From the NCBI GenBank assembly GCA_002706765.1, contig PAJV01000022.1, positions 50,711-114,710 of the forward strand: a stretch of DNA of 64,000 nucleotides, written 5' to 3'. The first letter of the stretch is position 1. Each line of letters opens with the position of its first letter. A model generated the notes under the pieces. The model searched no databases, was not told where the DNA came from, and saw only the letters and a list, made by a program, of their open reading frames with translations. The translations under genes were made by a program, and so were the position numbers. Source of the stretch: Gimesia sp. GTDB taxonomy: Bacteria > Planctomycetota > Planctomycetia > Planctomycetales > Planctomycetaceae. This document shows, in pieces, positions 16,176-25,900 of the stretch.

Positions 16176-17711
16176 TTAGTCGTCTTTTTTCTTCTCAATC
16201 TTATAAGGCCCCAGCGCCGCGTCTCTCAGGAACCAGTCTTCGGGACGGTTCTTGAGATTCTCTGAATAGACGCGAATTGCCCGTTCGTCCCAGAATTCAG
16301 GAATCGAGGGATCTTCCGGAATACGGCCTTTGTCATCGATTTCTTCCATCCAGGTATTCAAAGCAGATGCCAGTCGCTGCTTTGTCTGCTGGTGCGCCGG
16401 GGAATCTGCCAGGTTATTTGTCTCCCAGGGATCCTGTTCTAAATCATACAGCTCTTCTTCCGGTCGAGTCTCCGCCATCAGCTTGAGAGGCGGCCCGGTC
16501 AGTTCTCCTCTGCTGTGCAAGTCTCTTAAGAGCCCGATTATCGGGTATGACTTCTCCTTGTAGCGATTGATCTGCAGGAACGGACGTTCGGGGTACTTGT
16601 TCCGCAGGTAACGATACTGCTTGTCCCGTACCGTGCGGATGTGGAACACCGTTTCATCGCCTCGATCGCGTCCGCCAAACAGATACTCGCGCGGCGGCTC
16701 GGCCTGTGCGCCCAGGAAGACCTGTCCCTGCATTTTTTTCGGCTTCGTGATGCCGGCGACCGCTAAAGAGGTGGCGCTCAAATCAATCGAAGAAATCAAC
16801 TGCTCGCTTTTTTGACCCCGCTGGTAATGTGCGGGAACAGGCAGGTCTGAGTTTCCTTCGGGCCAGTAAATGATCAGCGGGATATGCAGGCCACTGTCGT
16901 AAGGCCACTGTTTGCCGCGTGGCATTGCCCGGCCATGATCGCCCAGAAAAACTACAATCGTATTCTTGTCGAGTTTGTCCCGCTTCAGCAAATCCAGGAT
17001 GAACGCGACCTTCTTATCGACTGCCATCACGGCATTCAAATACTGCGCCCAGACCCCTCGCGTGACGGCATGATCAGGATAGTAAGGGGGGATCTCAACT
17101 TTGGCAGGATCCGCCTGGTAGCCGATGTGTTCGTGAGATGTATTCCACGCGCCGCCTCGATGCGTTTCCGAAAAGTTGATCTGTGCATAGAACGGCTGAT
17201 GCTGTTTCAATTCGTCCCAGTCCTTCAGGTCAAAAGGCTGTTTGCCTTTGGGGTACGTGAAATTCCAGTCGGTCTTGCCGGTCCCTTTGTAGAACTTTGC
17301 CAACTTTTTATCGTCCGTCAGATTTTTAATATTCGCCGTCGTATAGCCGGCGGAACGGAACCAGTCAGTGATGACCCGCACGCCTTCAGGCAGAGGGTTT
17401 GTGCCATCCCGGTGCGAACGATGGTTCTGAGCGTCAATGGCCATCGCGTACATGCCGGTCATGAAGGAAGAACGACTGGTCGAGCAGACCGGCGTCACCG
17501 TGAATGCATTCTGAAACAACATCCCTTTCTCAGCCAGCTGATCCAGCGTGGGGGTTTTGACTTCGGGCGTTCCGTAACAGCCCAGTTCGGGTCCCATGTC
17601 TTCAGCGATGATCCACAGAATATTGGGCCGCTGCTCTGCTGCCTGCACCGCGTGGCTGTGGCAGAAGTACGAGAGAAAAACAAGACTGAGCGCGAGCAGA
17701 AATCGATGCAT
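16176..17711 (-). CDS. Exported sulfatase (N-sulfoglucosamine sulfohydrolase-like)
   Basis: 511 residues with a signal peptide ending near VQAAE. Metal ligands are seen in NILWIIAEDMG (Asp38) and VVFLGDHGRAM. The activation motif is CSTSR at residues 76-80 (VCSTSRSSFMTGMY), where Cys76 would be converted to formylglycine; threonine replaces the usual proline or alanine at the third position. C-terminal blocks EEELYDLEQDPWETNNLAD are standard. The overall pattern is nearest the heparan N-sulfatase (SGSH-like) type that planctomycetes use on sulfated algal polysaccharides. No anaerobic maturase is adjacent. The substrate is not decidable. Confidence 0.9.
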   Translation of the reverse strand: MHRFLLALSLVFLSYFCHSHAVQAAEQRPNILWIIAEDMGPELGCYGTPEVKTPTLDQLAEKGMLFQNAFTVTPVCSTSRSSFMTGMYAMAIDAQNHRSHRDGTNPLPEGVRVITDWFRSAGYTTANIKNLTDDKKLAKFYKGTGKTDWNFTYPKGKQPFDLKDWDELKQHQPFYAQINFSETHRGGAWNTSHEHIGYQADPAKVEIPPYYPDHAVTRGVWAQYLNAVMAVDKKVAFILDLLKRDKLDKNTIVVFLGDHGRAMPRGKQWPYDSGLHIPLIIYWPEGNSDLPVPAHYQRGQKSEQLISSIDLSATSLAVAGITKPKKMQGQVFLGAQAEPPREYLFGGRDRGDETVFHIRTVRDKQYRYLRNKYPERPFLQINRYKEKSYPIIGLLRDLHSRGELTGPPLKLMAETRPEEELYDLEQDPWETNNLADSPAHQQTKQRLASALNTWMEEIDDKGRIPEDPSIPEFWDERAIRVYSENLKNRPEDWFLRDAALGPYKIEKKKDD

Positions 17712-18220
17712 GGATGAGTCTCTTCACTAAAAGAACCCGGTGAGATTGAGGAACTAAGATTGTATGGTTTATCATCAGCGATCACACAGCGATTGTCAAT
17801 TATTGAGTGGATTTAGATGAACAACAGCCACACGCAGCAGCCTGGAAGTGTTGTTCTCCGCGTCGGTTGGTGAAACCAGGCTCTGCACACCCCTGCTCAT
17901 GTTCGACTTGACACCGCCGCGCCAACAGCGATAAGCACCAAAGTGAGTCGCGCGCGTGACCAGTTTACTGTGCACTGAAACACAAGCCACTTGTTCTGAC
18001 TCTTCACTAAAAATGAGCCTGTTTTTTCCCGATTTGCACTGCCTGAATTCACACCCGTTCGAGATGTAACCCTGCGGGTCGACGCACATCGCAACGCTTC
18101 GTCCCGGCACCGCCCCGACGTCGCAGCAGGTCGGTCCCCTGTCAACCCGTATCGCCACATGATATTGTTCATCCCCCTTGACGCCCCCATGACTTTCCAC
18201 AAAATAATCCAGCATGCAAA

Positions 18221-18256
18221 GAACCACAGAACCACAGAACCACAAAACCACAGAAC
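18221..18256 (+). repeat. Short tandem repeat, 8-bp unit
   Basis: GAACCACA is repeated about 4.5 times, with one unit changed to AAACCACA. There are no spacers, so it is not a CRISPR. Confidence 0.8.
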
Positions 18257-18386
18257 GAACACAAAATCAAACACCAGAATGAACCCCACAACAATAACAA
18301 TATTTCCATGTCCTCTCCCCCGTGCGTGTGGCACCGTTGGCTTACCCAACGGTGTTTTGAATAACCATCCCAACCCAGCGAAACAG

Positions 18387-18437
18387 GGTAGGCCCGAATG
18401 CAATTCGGGCCGAGCGGAGCGAGCAGGAAACTGTCAG
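18387..18437 (+). repeat. REP-A variant palindromic repeat
   Basis: GTAG plus the hairpin GCCCGAAT-GCA-ATTCGGGC, then CGAGCGGAGCGAG in place of the second hairpin, then AGGAAACTGTCAG. Stem positions differ from the CCCGGAT/ATCCGGG type, but pairing is retained. Confidence 0.78.
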
Positions 18438-18548
18438 AGTAATCAATCAATGCAGTTACAGGTATCCAACCCCGATAGAAGAGACACACGGGTTCGTCCC
18501 CTGTTGCTACTGGTAGGGAAATGATTCTCATACTTCAAACATTTACCC

Positions 18549-18599
18549 TGACAGTTTCCTGTTGTCTACGAAAACCCCGAATTACATTCGGGGCCACCC
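18549..18599 (-). repeat. REP-A palindromic repeat
   Basis: Minus-strand copy with the stem CCCCGAAT/ATTCGGGG. The second hairpin is slightly eroded (TTGTCTACGAAAA) and the end is CTGACAGTTTCCT read on plus. Confidence 0.75.
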
Positions 18600-18900
18600 A
18601 CGAATCTGATTTCTCACCTGCCAGATTCTTTCATGATTTTTATAGTTCAACAAACAATCACTTTGATCCCTTCCATTGACCCACCAACTTCCTCGAACAC
18701 GGCCGGACAAGCCGGCCATGGCACCCGGAAACCTGGATATTAAGTGCAATATTTCCTGTAAAATCAGACGAGCGTGTGCCACTGATCGGCTTGCCCGACA
18801 GTGCTGGTATTAACGTCCCCTGACACGTTTCACATCACATTATAAAAGAAGTGCCCCAACCTCCGCAGATGAAAATCCCGAACCACTGAAAACAGATCAC

Positions 18901-18952
18901 GGGTAGCCCCGGATGCAATCCGGGGTTGTCGCAGACAACAGGAAACTGCCAG
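18901..18952 (+). repeat. REP-A palindromic repeat
   Basis: GTAG, then the CCCCGGAT-GCA-ATCCGGGG hairpin, then GTTGTC-GCA-GACAAC, then AGGAAACTGCCAG. Confidence 0.8.
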
Positions 18953-18990
18953 GTCGAGCATCCAAATCAGGGAAACAAAACCAACCCCTT

Positions 18991-19049
18991 CCATGTAGGG
19001 GTCGACCCATGTGTCGACCCGCCTGGCGAGGTTCAACCCGCTTCACATC
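18991..19049 (+). repeat. REP-B palindromic repeat
   Basis: GTAG, the stem GGGTCGAC/GTCGACCC with a CCATGT loop, then CGCCTGGCGAGGTTCAACCC and TTCACATC. Confidence 0.8.
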
Positions 19050-19124
19050 ACAATGGAGACAGATAAAACATCCCCATCAGAATTTTCCACCACGAAACCC
19101 CCAAAACCAGCCATAAGAAAAAAA

Positions 19125-19182
19125 GGGTGAGCCCGAATGCAATTCGGGCCGAGCGCAGCGAGCAGGAGGTCGCAGCTACCAC
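19125..19182 (+). repeat. REP-A variant palindromic repeat
   Basis: GTGA replaces GTAG. The hairpin GCCCGAAT-GCA-ATTCGGGC is followed by CGAGCGCAGCGAGCAGGAGG. Confidence 0.75.
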
Positions 19183-19352
19183 ATACCTTCCGGAACCAGG
19201 CTCCCCGCAGCCATTCGGCACCGTCGGACAAGCCGAGCGGTGGCACGCGCACGTCCAATACTGTTGGACATATTCCAATTATTTAAGAGTTTACCGGTGG
19301 TACAGGACTGGCCCGATGGTGCTGGTACAAACCCGGAGATCCCTCCCGAAAA

Positions 19353-19405
19353 GGGTAGCCCCGGATGCAATCCGGGGTTGTCGCAGACAACAGGAAACTG
19401 TCAGG
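19353..19405 (+). repeat. REP-A palindromic repeat
   Basis: Both hairpins are complete and preceded by GTAG; the unit ends AGGAAACTGTCAG. Confidence 0.8.
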
Positions 19406-19441
19406 GCAAGCATCCAAATCAGAGAAACAACGCCAACCCCT

Positions 19442-19500
19442 TCCATGTAGGGGTCGACCCATGTGTCGACCCGCCTGGCGAGGTTCAACCCGTTTCACAT
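19442..19500 (+). repeat. REP-B palindromic repeat
   Basis: GTAG with the GGGTCGAC/GTCGACCC stem, then CGCCTGGCGAGGTTCAACCC. It differs from the copy at 18991 at only one or two positions. Confidence 0.8.
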
Positions 19501-19575
19501 CTCAATGGGCACAGATAAAACACCCCCATCAGAAATTTCGACCACAAACCCCCCAAAACCAGCCATAAGTAAAAA

Positions 19576-19632
19576 GGGTGAGCCCGAATGCAATTCGGGC
19601 CGAGCGCAGCGAGCAGGAGGTCGCAGCTGCCA
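19576..19632 (+). repeat. REP-A variant palindromic repeat
   Basis: Same form as the unit at 19125: GTGA, GCCCGAAT-GCA-ATTCGGGC, CGAGCGCAGCGAG. Confidence 0.75.
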
Positions 19633-19742
19633 CATACAATTCGGAACCAGGCTCCCTACCCCCATTCGACACCGTCAGACAAGCCGTTCAGACCAGGCAC
19701 ACATTCCAGATAAACTTGTGCTGTGTCCCCATTTATGGAAAT

Positions 19743-19779
19743 AAAAAAAGTCCTGAACCGGATTGGGTTCAGGACTTTT
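19743..19779 (-). terminator. Rho-independent terminator after tRNA-Gln
   Basis: AAGTCCTGAAC pairs with GTTCAGGACTT around a short loop. Read on the minus strand it ends in a run of T, four bases past the tRNA 3' end. Confidence 0.88.
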
Positions 19780-19782
19780 CAA

Positions 19783-19855
19783 GTTGCCCGACTAGGATTC
19801 GAACCTAGACTAAGTGAGTCAGAGTCACTCGTGCTACCGTTACACTATCAGGCAA
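19783..19855 (-). tRNA. tRNA-Gln (anticodon CTG)
   Basis: The 73-nt cloverleaf folds by eye. Acceptor TTGCCTG pairs with CGGGCAA (one G-T), the anticodon stem AGTGA/TCACT holds the loop CTCTGAC with anticodon CTG, and the T arm CTAGG/CCTAG holds TTCGAAT. The CCA end is not encoded. A terminator follows directly on the same strand. Confidence 0.93.
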
Positions 19856-20104
19856 TACTTTGTGCCCGGCAATATTGAAGTTGCCATTTCGTTGATAAGC
19901 TCAGTGGATAGCATCACTTGCAGCTTTCTCTGGCCATTATAGGGATTTTTTTCTGTACGCCAAGTCGATCAGGGAGAGAATTTTCTATTCTTTTCGGTCT
20001 GTTTCACACTTTTAAGCGGTTTGCGAGTATGACAGTATATAATCAGGGCCGGTTCACCGGAAACGGCCTGCCCCTGTTCACTTTTCCCGGGAAGTCAAAC
20101 TTTG

Positions 20105-20950
20105 ATGCGATACTGGATTTTGCGGCACAGTCTCTGTTATTTCGCTGGTCTGGCCTGTGCGCTGGGAACAATTCAGGCAGAAGAACCACCAGTCCCACCC
20201 CCTGCGGACCAGGAAGCTACAAACCAGGAAGCAACGGCCCAGGAAGCCTCAGACCAGGAAACCGCCCGGCTGCAGCTTCAATTAAAACAGTTGATCGCGC
20301 AACTGTCTGAGCAGATCCAGCAGACACCCGGGGAGTCAGCCCTCTATTCCCGACGCGGCGATGCGTTTTTCTTCAAGGGGGATTTCAAAGCAGCGGTGGC
20401 GGACTACAACAAAATGATCGAGCTGAATCCCGCCATCTCAGCCTCTCACTGGAGACGGGGGATCGCCTGTTTTTATGCGAAGCAGTACCAGGAAGCGGCA
20501 AAACAGTTCGAAATTTATCATTCGTTCGATAATGTGGATCGCGAAAACGGCATCTGGCGGTTCTTTTCGCAGTATAAAGCCAAAGGACCCGAGGCGGCCC
20601 AGGCAGGTCTGCTCAAATATGAAAAGGATGATCGCGAACCCTTTCCCGATCTGTATCGGATGTTTCAGGGCAAAACGACGCCGGAAGCCGTTTTGAAAAA
20701 TATTGAGACAGCGGATATTGATGCCGGGGAACGCAACAAACGCTATTTTTATGCGTATCTATATATCGGGTTAAACGAATCACTGCACGGTCAGCAGGAA
20801 CGGGCGCGCCTGTTTCTTAAAAAGTCGGTTGCCAATGAGTGGGGCCCGGCTGCCGGCTTTGGTCCGAATTATATGTGGCATACCGGTCGGCTTGAGTTAC
20901 AATTGCTGACACAACCAGGCAGGAATCCAGAAGCAAATCCGGAAGAATAG
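20105..20950 (+). CDS. Exported TPR-repeat protein
   Basis: 281 residues. The signal peptide (HSLCYFAGLACALGTIQAE) is followed by a repetitive Glu/Gln/Ala-rich stretch containing QEATNQEATAQEASDQE, then a coiled region. TPR motifs begin near residue 80: ALYSRRGDAFFFKGDFKAAV and SHWRRGIACFYAKQYQEAA are two consecutive 34-residue repeats. The rest (residues 150-280) looks like the C-terminal helices of NlpI-type TPR proteins, which act as adaptors for envelope enzymes. I start at ATG 20105; a TTG lies one codon earlier. The next gene, 65 bases on, is another exported TPR protein and is probably in the same operon. Confidence 0.75.
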   Translation: MRYWILRHSLCYFAGLACALGTIQAEEPPVPPPADQEATNQEATAQEASDQETARLQLQLKQLIAQLSEQIQQTPGESALYSRRGDAFFFKGDFKAAVADYNKMIELNPAISASHWRRGIACFYAKQYQEAAKQFEIYHSFDNVDRENGIWRFFSQYKAKGPEAAQAGLLKYEKDDREPFPDLYRMFQGKTTPEAVLKNIETADIDAGERNKRYFYAYLYIGLNESLHGQQERARLFLKKSVANEWGPAAGFGPNYMWHTGRLELQLLTQPGRNPEANPEE

Positions 20951-21015
20951 CCGCTGTCTGTCCTCAAACCAGAGTGGCTGGAATGCCAGTCCTGCGAAGT
21001 ACTTGAAGGGATCCC

Positions 21016-22404
21016 GTGAAGATGAAATGGAACCAGTCCGCCTGCTGTCTGTACCTGTTGCTGGCGATATTGTTCGTCCCGTTTCTGTCCCGGGAAATCT
21101 GTCTGGCTCAAGCCCCCCCATCGGAAGTAAAGCCGGAAAGCCCGTCCGCTGAAACGCTGGAAAAACGAAAAGCAGCATTGGAACATGCACAGCAGGGGCA
21201 GACGCTGCTTAAGCAGAAAGACTGGAAAGGGGCGATTGCTGAATTCGAAAAATCGGTTGAATTACAGCCGGGAATCAGCATGCTGCACTATCTGCTGGGG
21301 ATTGCCTACCTGGAAGATTCCCAGGCCGAGAAAAGCTGGGTGCAGATCCGAAAAGCGGTCCTGCTGGATGCCGAGAACAAACGGGCCATCCAGGATTTCC
21401 TCAAATTCTGGAGTTTTTTTGATCGCAAAGGAATTCTGAATGTCGGGACGCCGGAAGTCGAAGTACTCAAACTCCTGGGAAAACCAGACAGCCAGCGGGA
21501 GAGTAACGGGGAAACCCAGTTGATCTATGGATTCATGTGGCTCAATTTTCGCAATGCCAGCCTGTATGCCGTACTTGATACGCGAGACTTGTCGGCAAAA
21601 TACATGACCGCTGTGAAATCAATGAAATTTCATCTGGGAGCCCCCTGGCGGGAAGGCTACCGCATGATGAATTCCACGAACGCATTGACTGAATATGTCA
21701 CTTCCGGTGAAACCGTACAGGATTACCAGCAGATGTTTTCCACGCAACGACTGTTCAAACTCGGCGAGCAGTTCTCTGCCCGGGAAATGATGAACCGCAT
21801 GAAGGCACAGGTGGAGAAGTCGTATGAACTGGAAGAATGGAATGTGATCGCAGACGGCGAAAATGATATTCTGTATGAATGGCGGGTTGCCCAAAGTGAT
21901 AAAACGCCTGCTCAACATGAAATCAATCGAATGGTGCGCGGCAGTCGCGACATGCACCGCCTGGGATATGTCTCAAGAAAACTGCCTCTCAAACCAGCCG
22001 ATCGTGAGGAATGGATAAACCGACTGAAATCAGCAGAACTGATCCTGGCACATCCCGAAACGGCCGATCTGACCGCAGCCCAGAAACAGGATCTGGCCCA
22101 TCAGCTGAAACTCAAATCGAGAGAAATTATCGAGAAGCAGTTGCAGTTCATCCGTGAAGGTGATGTGGCAGCGATGCAACCTTATTTTACGGAACGCGTC
22201 AGGAAGCTCATCACCAAAGAAGCACTCGAACAGGCAAAAAAACAGGCTGAAACCGCTTCGCTGGAAGAACTCGTTCATGAGATTGAAATCCAGGAAGTGG
22301 ACGGGGTACTCCAGGCAAAAATCAAGATGAAAAATGGCCGAACCCTGACGACACTTGTCCCCGTTCAGGGGAAATGGGAAGCTGACACAATCTGGTTCAA
22401 GTAA
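21016..22404 (+). CDS. Exported TPR-repeat protein of unknown function
   Basis: 462 residues. Signal peptide ACCLYLLLAILFVPFLSREICLAQ. Residues 55-125 form two TPR units: EHAQQGQTLLKQKDWKGAIA, then PGISMLHYLLGIAYLEDSQ. A central region of about 200 residues contains LGKPDSQRESNGETQLIYGF, which resembles SmpA/BamE-like 'lipoprotein' strands, but the match is weak. The C-terminal 110 residues, after a long helical stretch, end in beta strands (IEIQEVDGVLQAKIKMKNGR). The start is GTG 21016; ATG 21022 is equally possible. It follows the other TPR gene closely. Function unknown. Confidence 0.7.
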   Translation: MKMKWNQSACCLYLLLAILFVPFLSREICLAQAPPSEVKPESPSAETLEKRKAALEHAQQGQTLLKQKDWKGAIAEFEKSVELQPGISMLHYLLGIAYLEDSQAEKSWVQIRKAVLLDAENKRAIQDFLKFWSFFDRKGILNVGTPEVEVLKLLGKPDSQRESNGETQLIYGFMWLNFRNASLYAVLDTRDLSAKYMTAVKSMKFHLGAPWREGYRMMNSTNALTEYVTSGETVQDYQQMFSTQRLFKLGEQFSAREMMNRMKAQVEKSYELEEWNVIADGENDILYEWRVAQSDKTPAQHEINRMVRGSRDMHRLGYVSRKLPLKPADREEWINRLKSAELILAHPETADLTAAQKQDLAHQLKLKSREIIEKQLQFIREGDVAAMQPYFTERVRKLITKEALEQAKKQAETASLEELVHEIEIQEVDGVLQAKIKMKNGRTLTTLVPVQGKWEADTIWFK

Positions 22405-22945
22405 GTTCTGGCTACATTCGTAAGTCACCCAGGCTTCCTGAATTGCGGGATCAGGCAAATCGTTACAGGCGACAGTGGCCAAAAGGCCACACATTGTTCG
22501 CTGCTGACCATGATTTTTGCTCCAAAAATATTGATTAATTTTTGCAGCAGATTCCCCGCGCTCCCGCTTTCGAACTGAACAAGATCACTTCTTCTAAGAT
22601 CAATAATTACAAGTGCTTGCGCCTTGTGGATTGCAGTTCGATGTCTCTTCTTTGCTGTGACGTTTTCCAGGCACCCCTGCGATTAGCATATTTCGTCTCA
22701 ACTTCACAATGCGATTATTCCGAAAGATCAGAATAACCGCTTGTATCCGGATAATCGGAATAGTTTCACATCCGACCCGGAATGAGTGGCAGAATGGACC
22801 GGGTTCCACCCGCCTGTTCGCTTCGACCGGTTTTGCACACGGAGGATCAGACATCCTGTGAGTGAAAGACCGGGAGATGTTGAGGAACGAAGTTGATCGT
22901 CTGGAATCGTAAGAGACGAGTAATACATCGACGTTGGAGCATTCG
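22405..22945. other. Long leader region before the beta-helix surface protein
   Basis: No gene is supported. It contains an imperfect inverted repeat built on GATTATTCCG (about 22712-22772). A GGAG ribosome site at 22936-22939 points to the ATG at 22946. I see no recognised riboswitch. Confidence 0.45.
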
Positions 22946-25900
22946 ATGAAGAAATTAAGTGTCAGCCTGGCCTGCTTCTTTTTAGCCTCTCAGTACGTAC
23001 TGGTGTCTGCGTTTGCAGATCCGGCTCAAACTGAAGGTAATCAAACAGAGGGACAAGCGACGATTGGTGAGCCAGAGGGTTCTGCTGTCGTAGGAAACGT
23101 TTCCTCGGGTGTGTTCAGGCATGATTTTATTCCTGATAACACAGTCCAGAGAAATGATGTTCCCGGTTTTACAACCATGAAGGATGTAAGTTACCAGGAT
23201 AACCTGCAGGGGTATGCTCCGTACAAATATCCTGATCCCCGCACGATGGAAGTCAATGAATTCATCGATAACGGCGTGGGCTATGAGCCGATGTATGCCG
23301 ATGCTTTCCATCCGCTGTTCCGCCTGGACAAAGGCATCGGTGGCGGTATTGGTTACGACGATGGTTATTCCAACCTGGGCGTCTTACTGCCGTTCACAAT
23401 CAATCCGGAGCAGAGCATGCTCTTCCTGGATCTGCGGGCCATGATCACGGACATGGGAGCCGGTGGTGTGAACCTGGGTGCCGGGTGGCGGGCCTACAAC
23501 GATAACCTGGATAAGATTTTCACTGTAGCAGGCTGGTACGATTACGATGACGGACACGCCCAGGATTATCACCAGCTCGGTTTGAGTGGTGAAGTCATTG
23601 GCCAGTATCTGACCACCCGCGTGAACGGTTATTTTCCGATCAATAACAACGAGATCATTATCTCCAACAATCTGTCGGGCACTGGTTACTTCCAGTCAAA
23701 TCGAATTTTTCTGAATCGCCTGCGACAGTCGGAGTCTTCTTATGGTGGTGTTGACGCCGAAGTCGGTGGTCCGCTGCCTGTGCTCGGGAAATTCGGCATC
23801 GATGGCTTTGTTGGGGGATACTACTACAATTCCGATCACGACAAGAGTGCTGCCGGTGTCAAGTTCCGTGCAGAAGCAAATATCAACGACTGGTGGCAGA
23901 TGAGTGTCAGCTATGCCAAGGATGATGTCTTCGGTTCCAATGCCTGGATGAATGTGACACTTTCGATTCCGGAAGGTCGCTCCGACAAGTGGATGCGTCC
24001 CAAAACACTGCAGCAGCGCATGTATCAGCCTATGAATCGTAACTACCGTGTTGTTGCCAACGTGAAAGAGACAACCACGAACGAACTCGCGATCAATCCT
24101 GATGACGGCCTGCCTTACACCGTAGCCCACATCGATCCGGACTTCGGTGCCGCCGGCAATGGTACTTTTGAGACGCCCTTTGGTTCTGTAGCCGCCTATA
24201 ATGCATCACCGCCGACTTCCACGACAGATATCATCTTCGTACAGGATGGTAATGAACTGAACCTGGATGGTCAGATCACACTGCTGGATAACGGCGGCGG
24301 TATCGGTGGTGTCACCGGACAGCGTCTGTTGAGTGAAGCAGTGGTCCACAGCTTTAATACTCTGGATATCAATGGAAATATTGTCAGTGCGACTCTGCCA
24401 GGTTACAACCCGGATGCCAGCCGTCCTACGCTCAGCAATTCCGCAGGGGCAGGCGGTGCAGCAGGAGCTGTGGTTGTGGGACAGGGAGGGGCCTGGGAAG
24501 TTTCCGGTTTCAATCTCAGTGGTGTGCGGGCTGGTGGAACGCCGCATAACTATGGCATCTACTCAGCAGGAACACGTGGCTTTGATATCAACCGTAATAC
24601 CTTCGTGCTGTATAACCGTGGTGTCGATGTCGTAAATACTGCCAGTGAAACAGGCATCCTCTCCGGCAATACATTTACGGGAGACGGGGCGAACTCATTA
24701 CATGCTGCCCGCATCACACAGACGGCCGGCACATTGGAACTGTCAGTCCAGAACAACACGGCCACGAACAATCTGGGAGTTGTGCCTCCCGGAACAGGCA
24801 CCGGCTTTGAAATCATTGCCAACGCGGGAAGTTCCATTGACGGGGTAGGTACCGCCGCTGATGGAGTGACGACACTGGGCATCACCGGAAATACGTCCAA
24901 CAGTAATGGCACCGGTATGATTCTGACCGCCAATGGTGGTTCCACGATTGAAACTGATTTCTCCAGTAACACCTTCAGTAATAATACCAATGCCACGACA
25001 GGTGGTCTGCAGGTCAATTCCAATGCGAGTACCGTTACCTTCAACAGCTTTGATACGATCACGACCAGCAACAACGCCGGCTACGGTATCGGCTTTAATG
25101 CGACCGCCGGCGGTACGATGTCTGCCTTATCAAATGGCGTAGACAATCTGGGGATGACCAATATCATTGCCAGCAACAACGGCACCGATGGCTTTGTTGC
25201 TACCTCCGATGGAGCAGGATCAACCATCAATCTGAATATCGGGAATGCCAACTCCACCACAAACGTCTTTAACGGTAACGGGCAGAATGGTATCAGCCTG
25301 AATACCACGAATGACGGTGCTATCGGTGGCAGTATTATCAACAACACCGCCACCGGTAACACACTGGATGGTTTAGCCTTTACTCTGACCACAGGTACGA
25401 TTGATCTGACCGGCTTTGGATCGCCTTCCATCGGCAGTAACACATTCACAGGCAATACCCGGCACGGGATGAGCATTGTGAACAACACCGGCGGTGTCTT
25501 CACAACCTCCCTGATTTCTGAGAACGATTTCAGTAACAATACCGCAGCAGGTATGTTCCTGGGCGGAGAAGCTCTGGGTGGAACTGACACAGCTGTCAAT
25601 ACGCTGGGCAGTATCGACTCGAATAATTTCAATCGCAACCTGACAGGAACCGACGGGATCTCGTTTGATACGAGTGATGTTCGGACAACGGCCTCCATCA
25701 CCAGGAATACCTTTGTCGGTCGCGCTCCGGATCTGCCTGGTGATGACGGTTCTGGTTTTGGTGTCGGAGGTACGGTTGATGGTACAACGACCATCGGCGG
25801 AAATGGCGGGGTGACTCTGGAGTTTGGTGATTTAGCAGCCATTGATAACTCTCTGACCAATACATTCCAGAACAACGGCGATGCCCATATCGGGCTGCTG

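Larger units (their letters stand above)
18901..19235 (+). repeat. Duplicated 335-bp repeat block, copy 1
   Basis: Contains, in order, a REP-A unit (18901-18952), a REP-B unit (18991-19049), a CCACGAAAC stretch and a REP-A variant (19125-19182), ending ACCGTCGGACAAGCCG. The whole block recurs at 19353-19686 with scattered substitutions. Confidence 0.85.
19353..19686 (+). repeat. Duplicated 335-bp repeat block, copy 2
   Basis: Second copy of the block at 18901-19235, offset 452 bases, with the same order of sub-repeats (REP-A 19353-19405, REP-B 19442-19500, REP-A variant 19576-19632). The 117 bases between the copies are unrelated sequence. Confidence 0.85.
17712..19782. other. Two-kilobase repeat-rich, gene-poor region ending at tRNA-Gln
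   Basis: No supported coding gene: the open frames here are repeat-derived and contradict each other. It contains five REP-A-type units, two REP-B units, a short GAACCACA tandem tract and a 335-bp block present twice. From 17712 to about 18190 I see only unique sequence without motifs. Confidence 0.7.

Noticed and set aside
16884-17717. 277-residue plus-strand frame opposite the sulfatase
   Set aside because: It is the mirror of a clear sulfatase gene; its protein has no domain and arginine-rich antisense composition.
18221-18256. Possible CRISPR-like tandem repeat
   Set aside because: 8-bp units without spacers and no cas genes.
18159-19808. Several 60-120-residue frames in the repeat region
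   Set aside because: They arise from REP palindromes, occur on both strands of the same bases and repeat between block copies.
22600-22854. 84-residue minus-strand frame before the surface protein
   Set aside because: No start signal or domain; it lies in what looks like the leader of the downstream gene.
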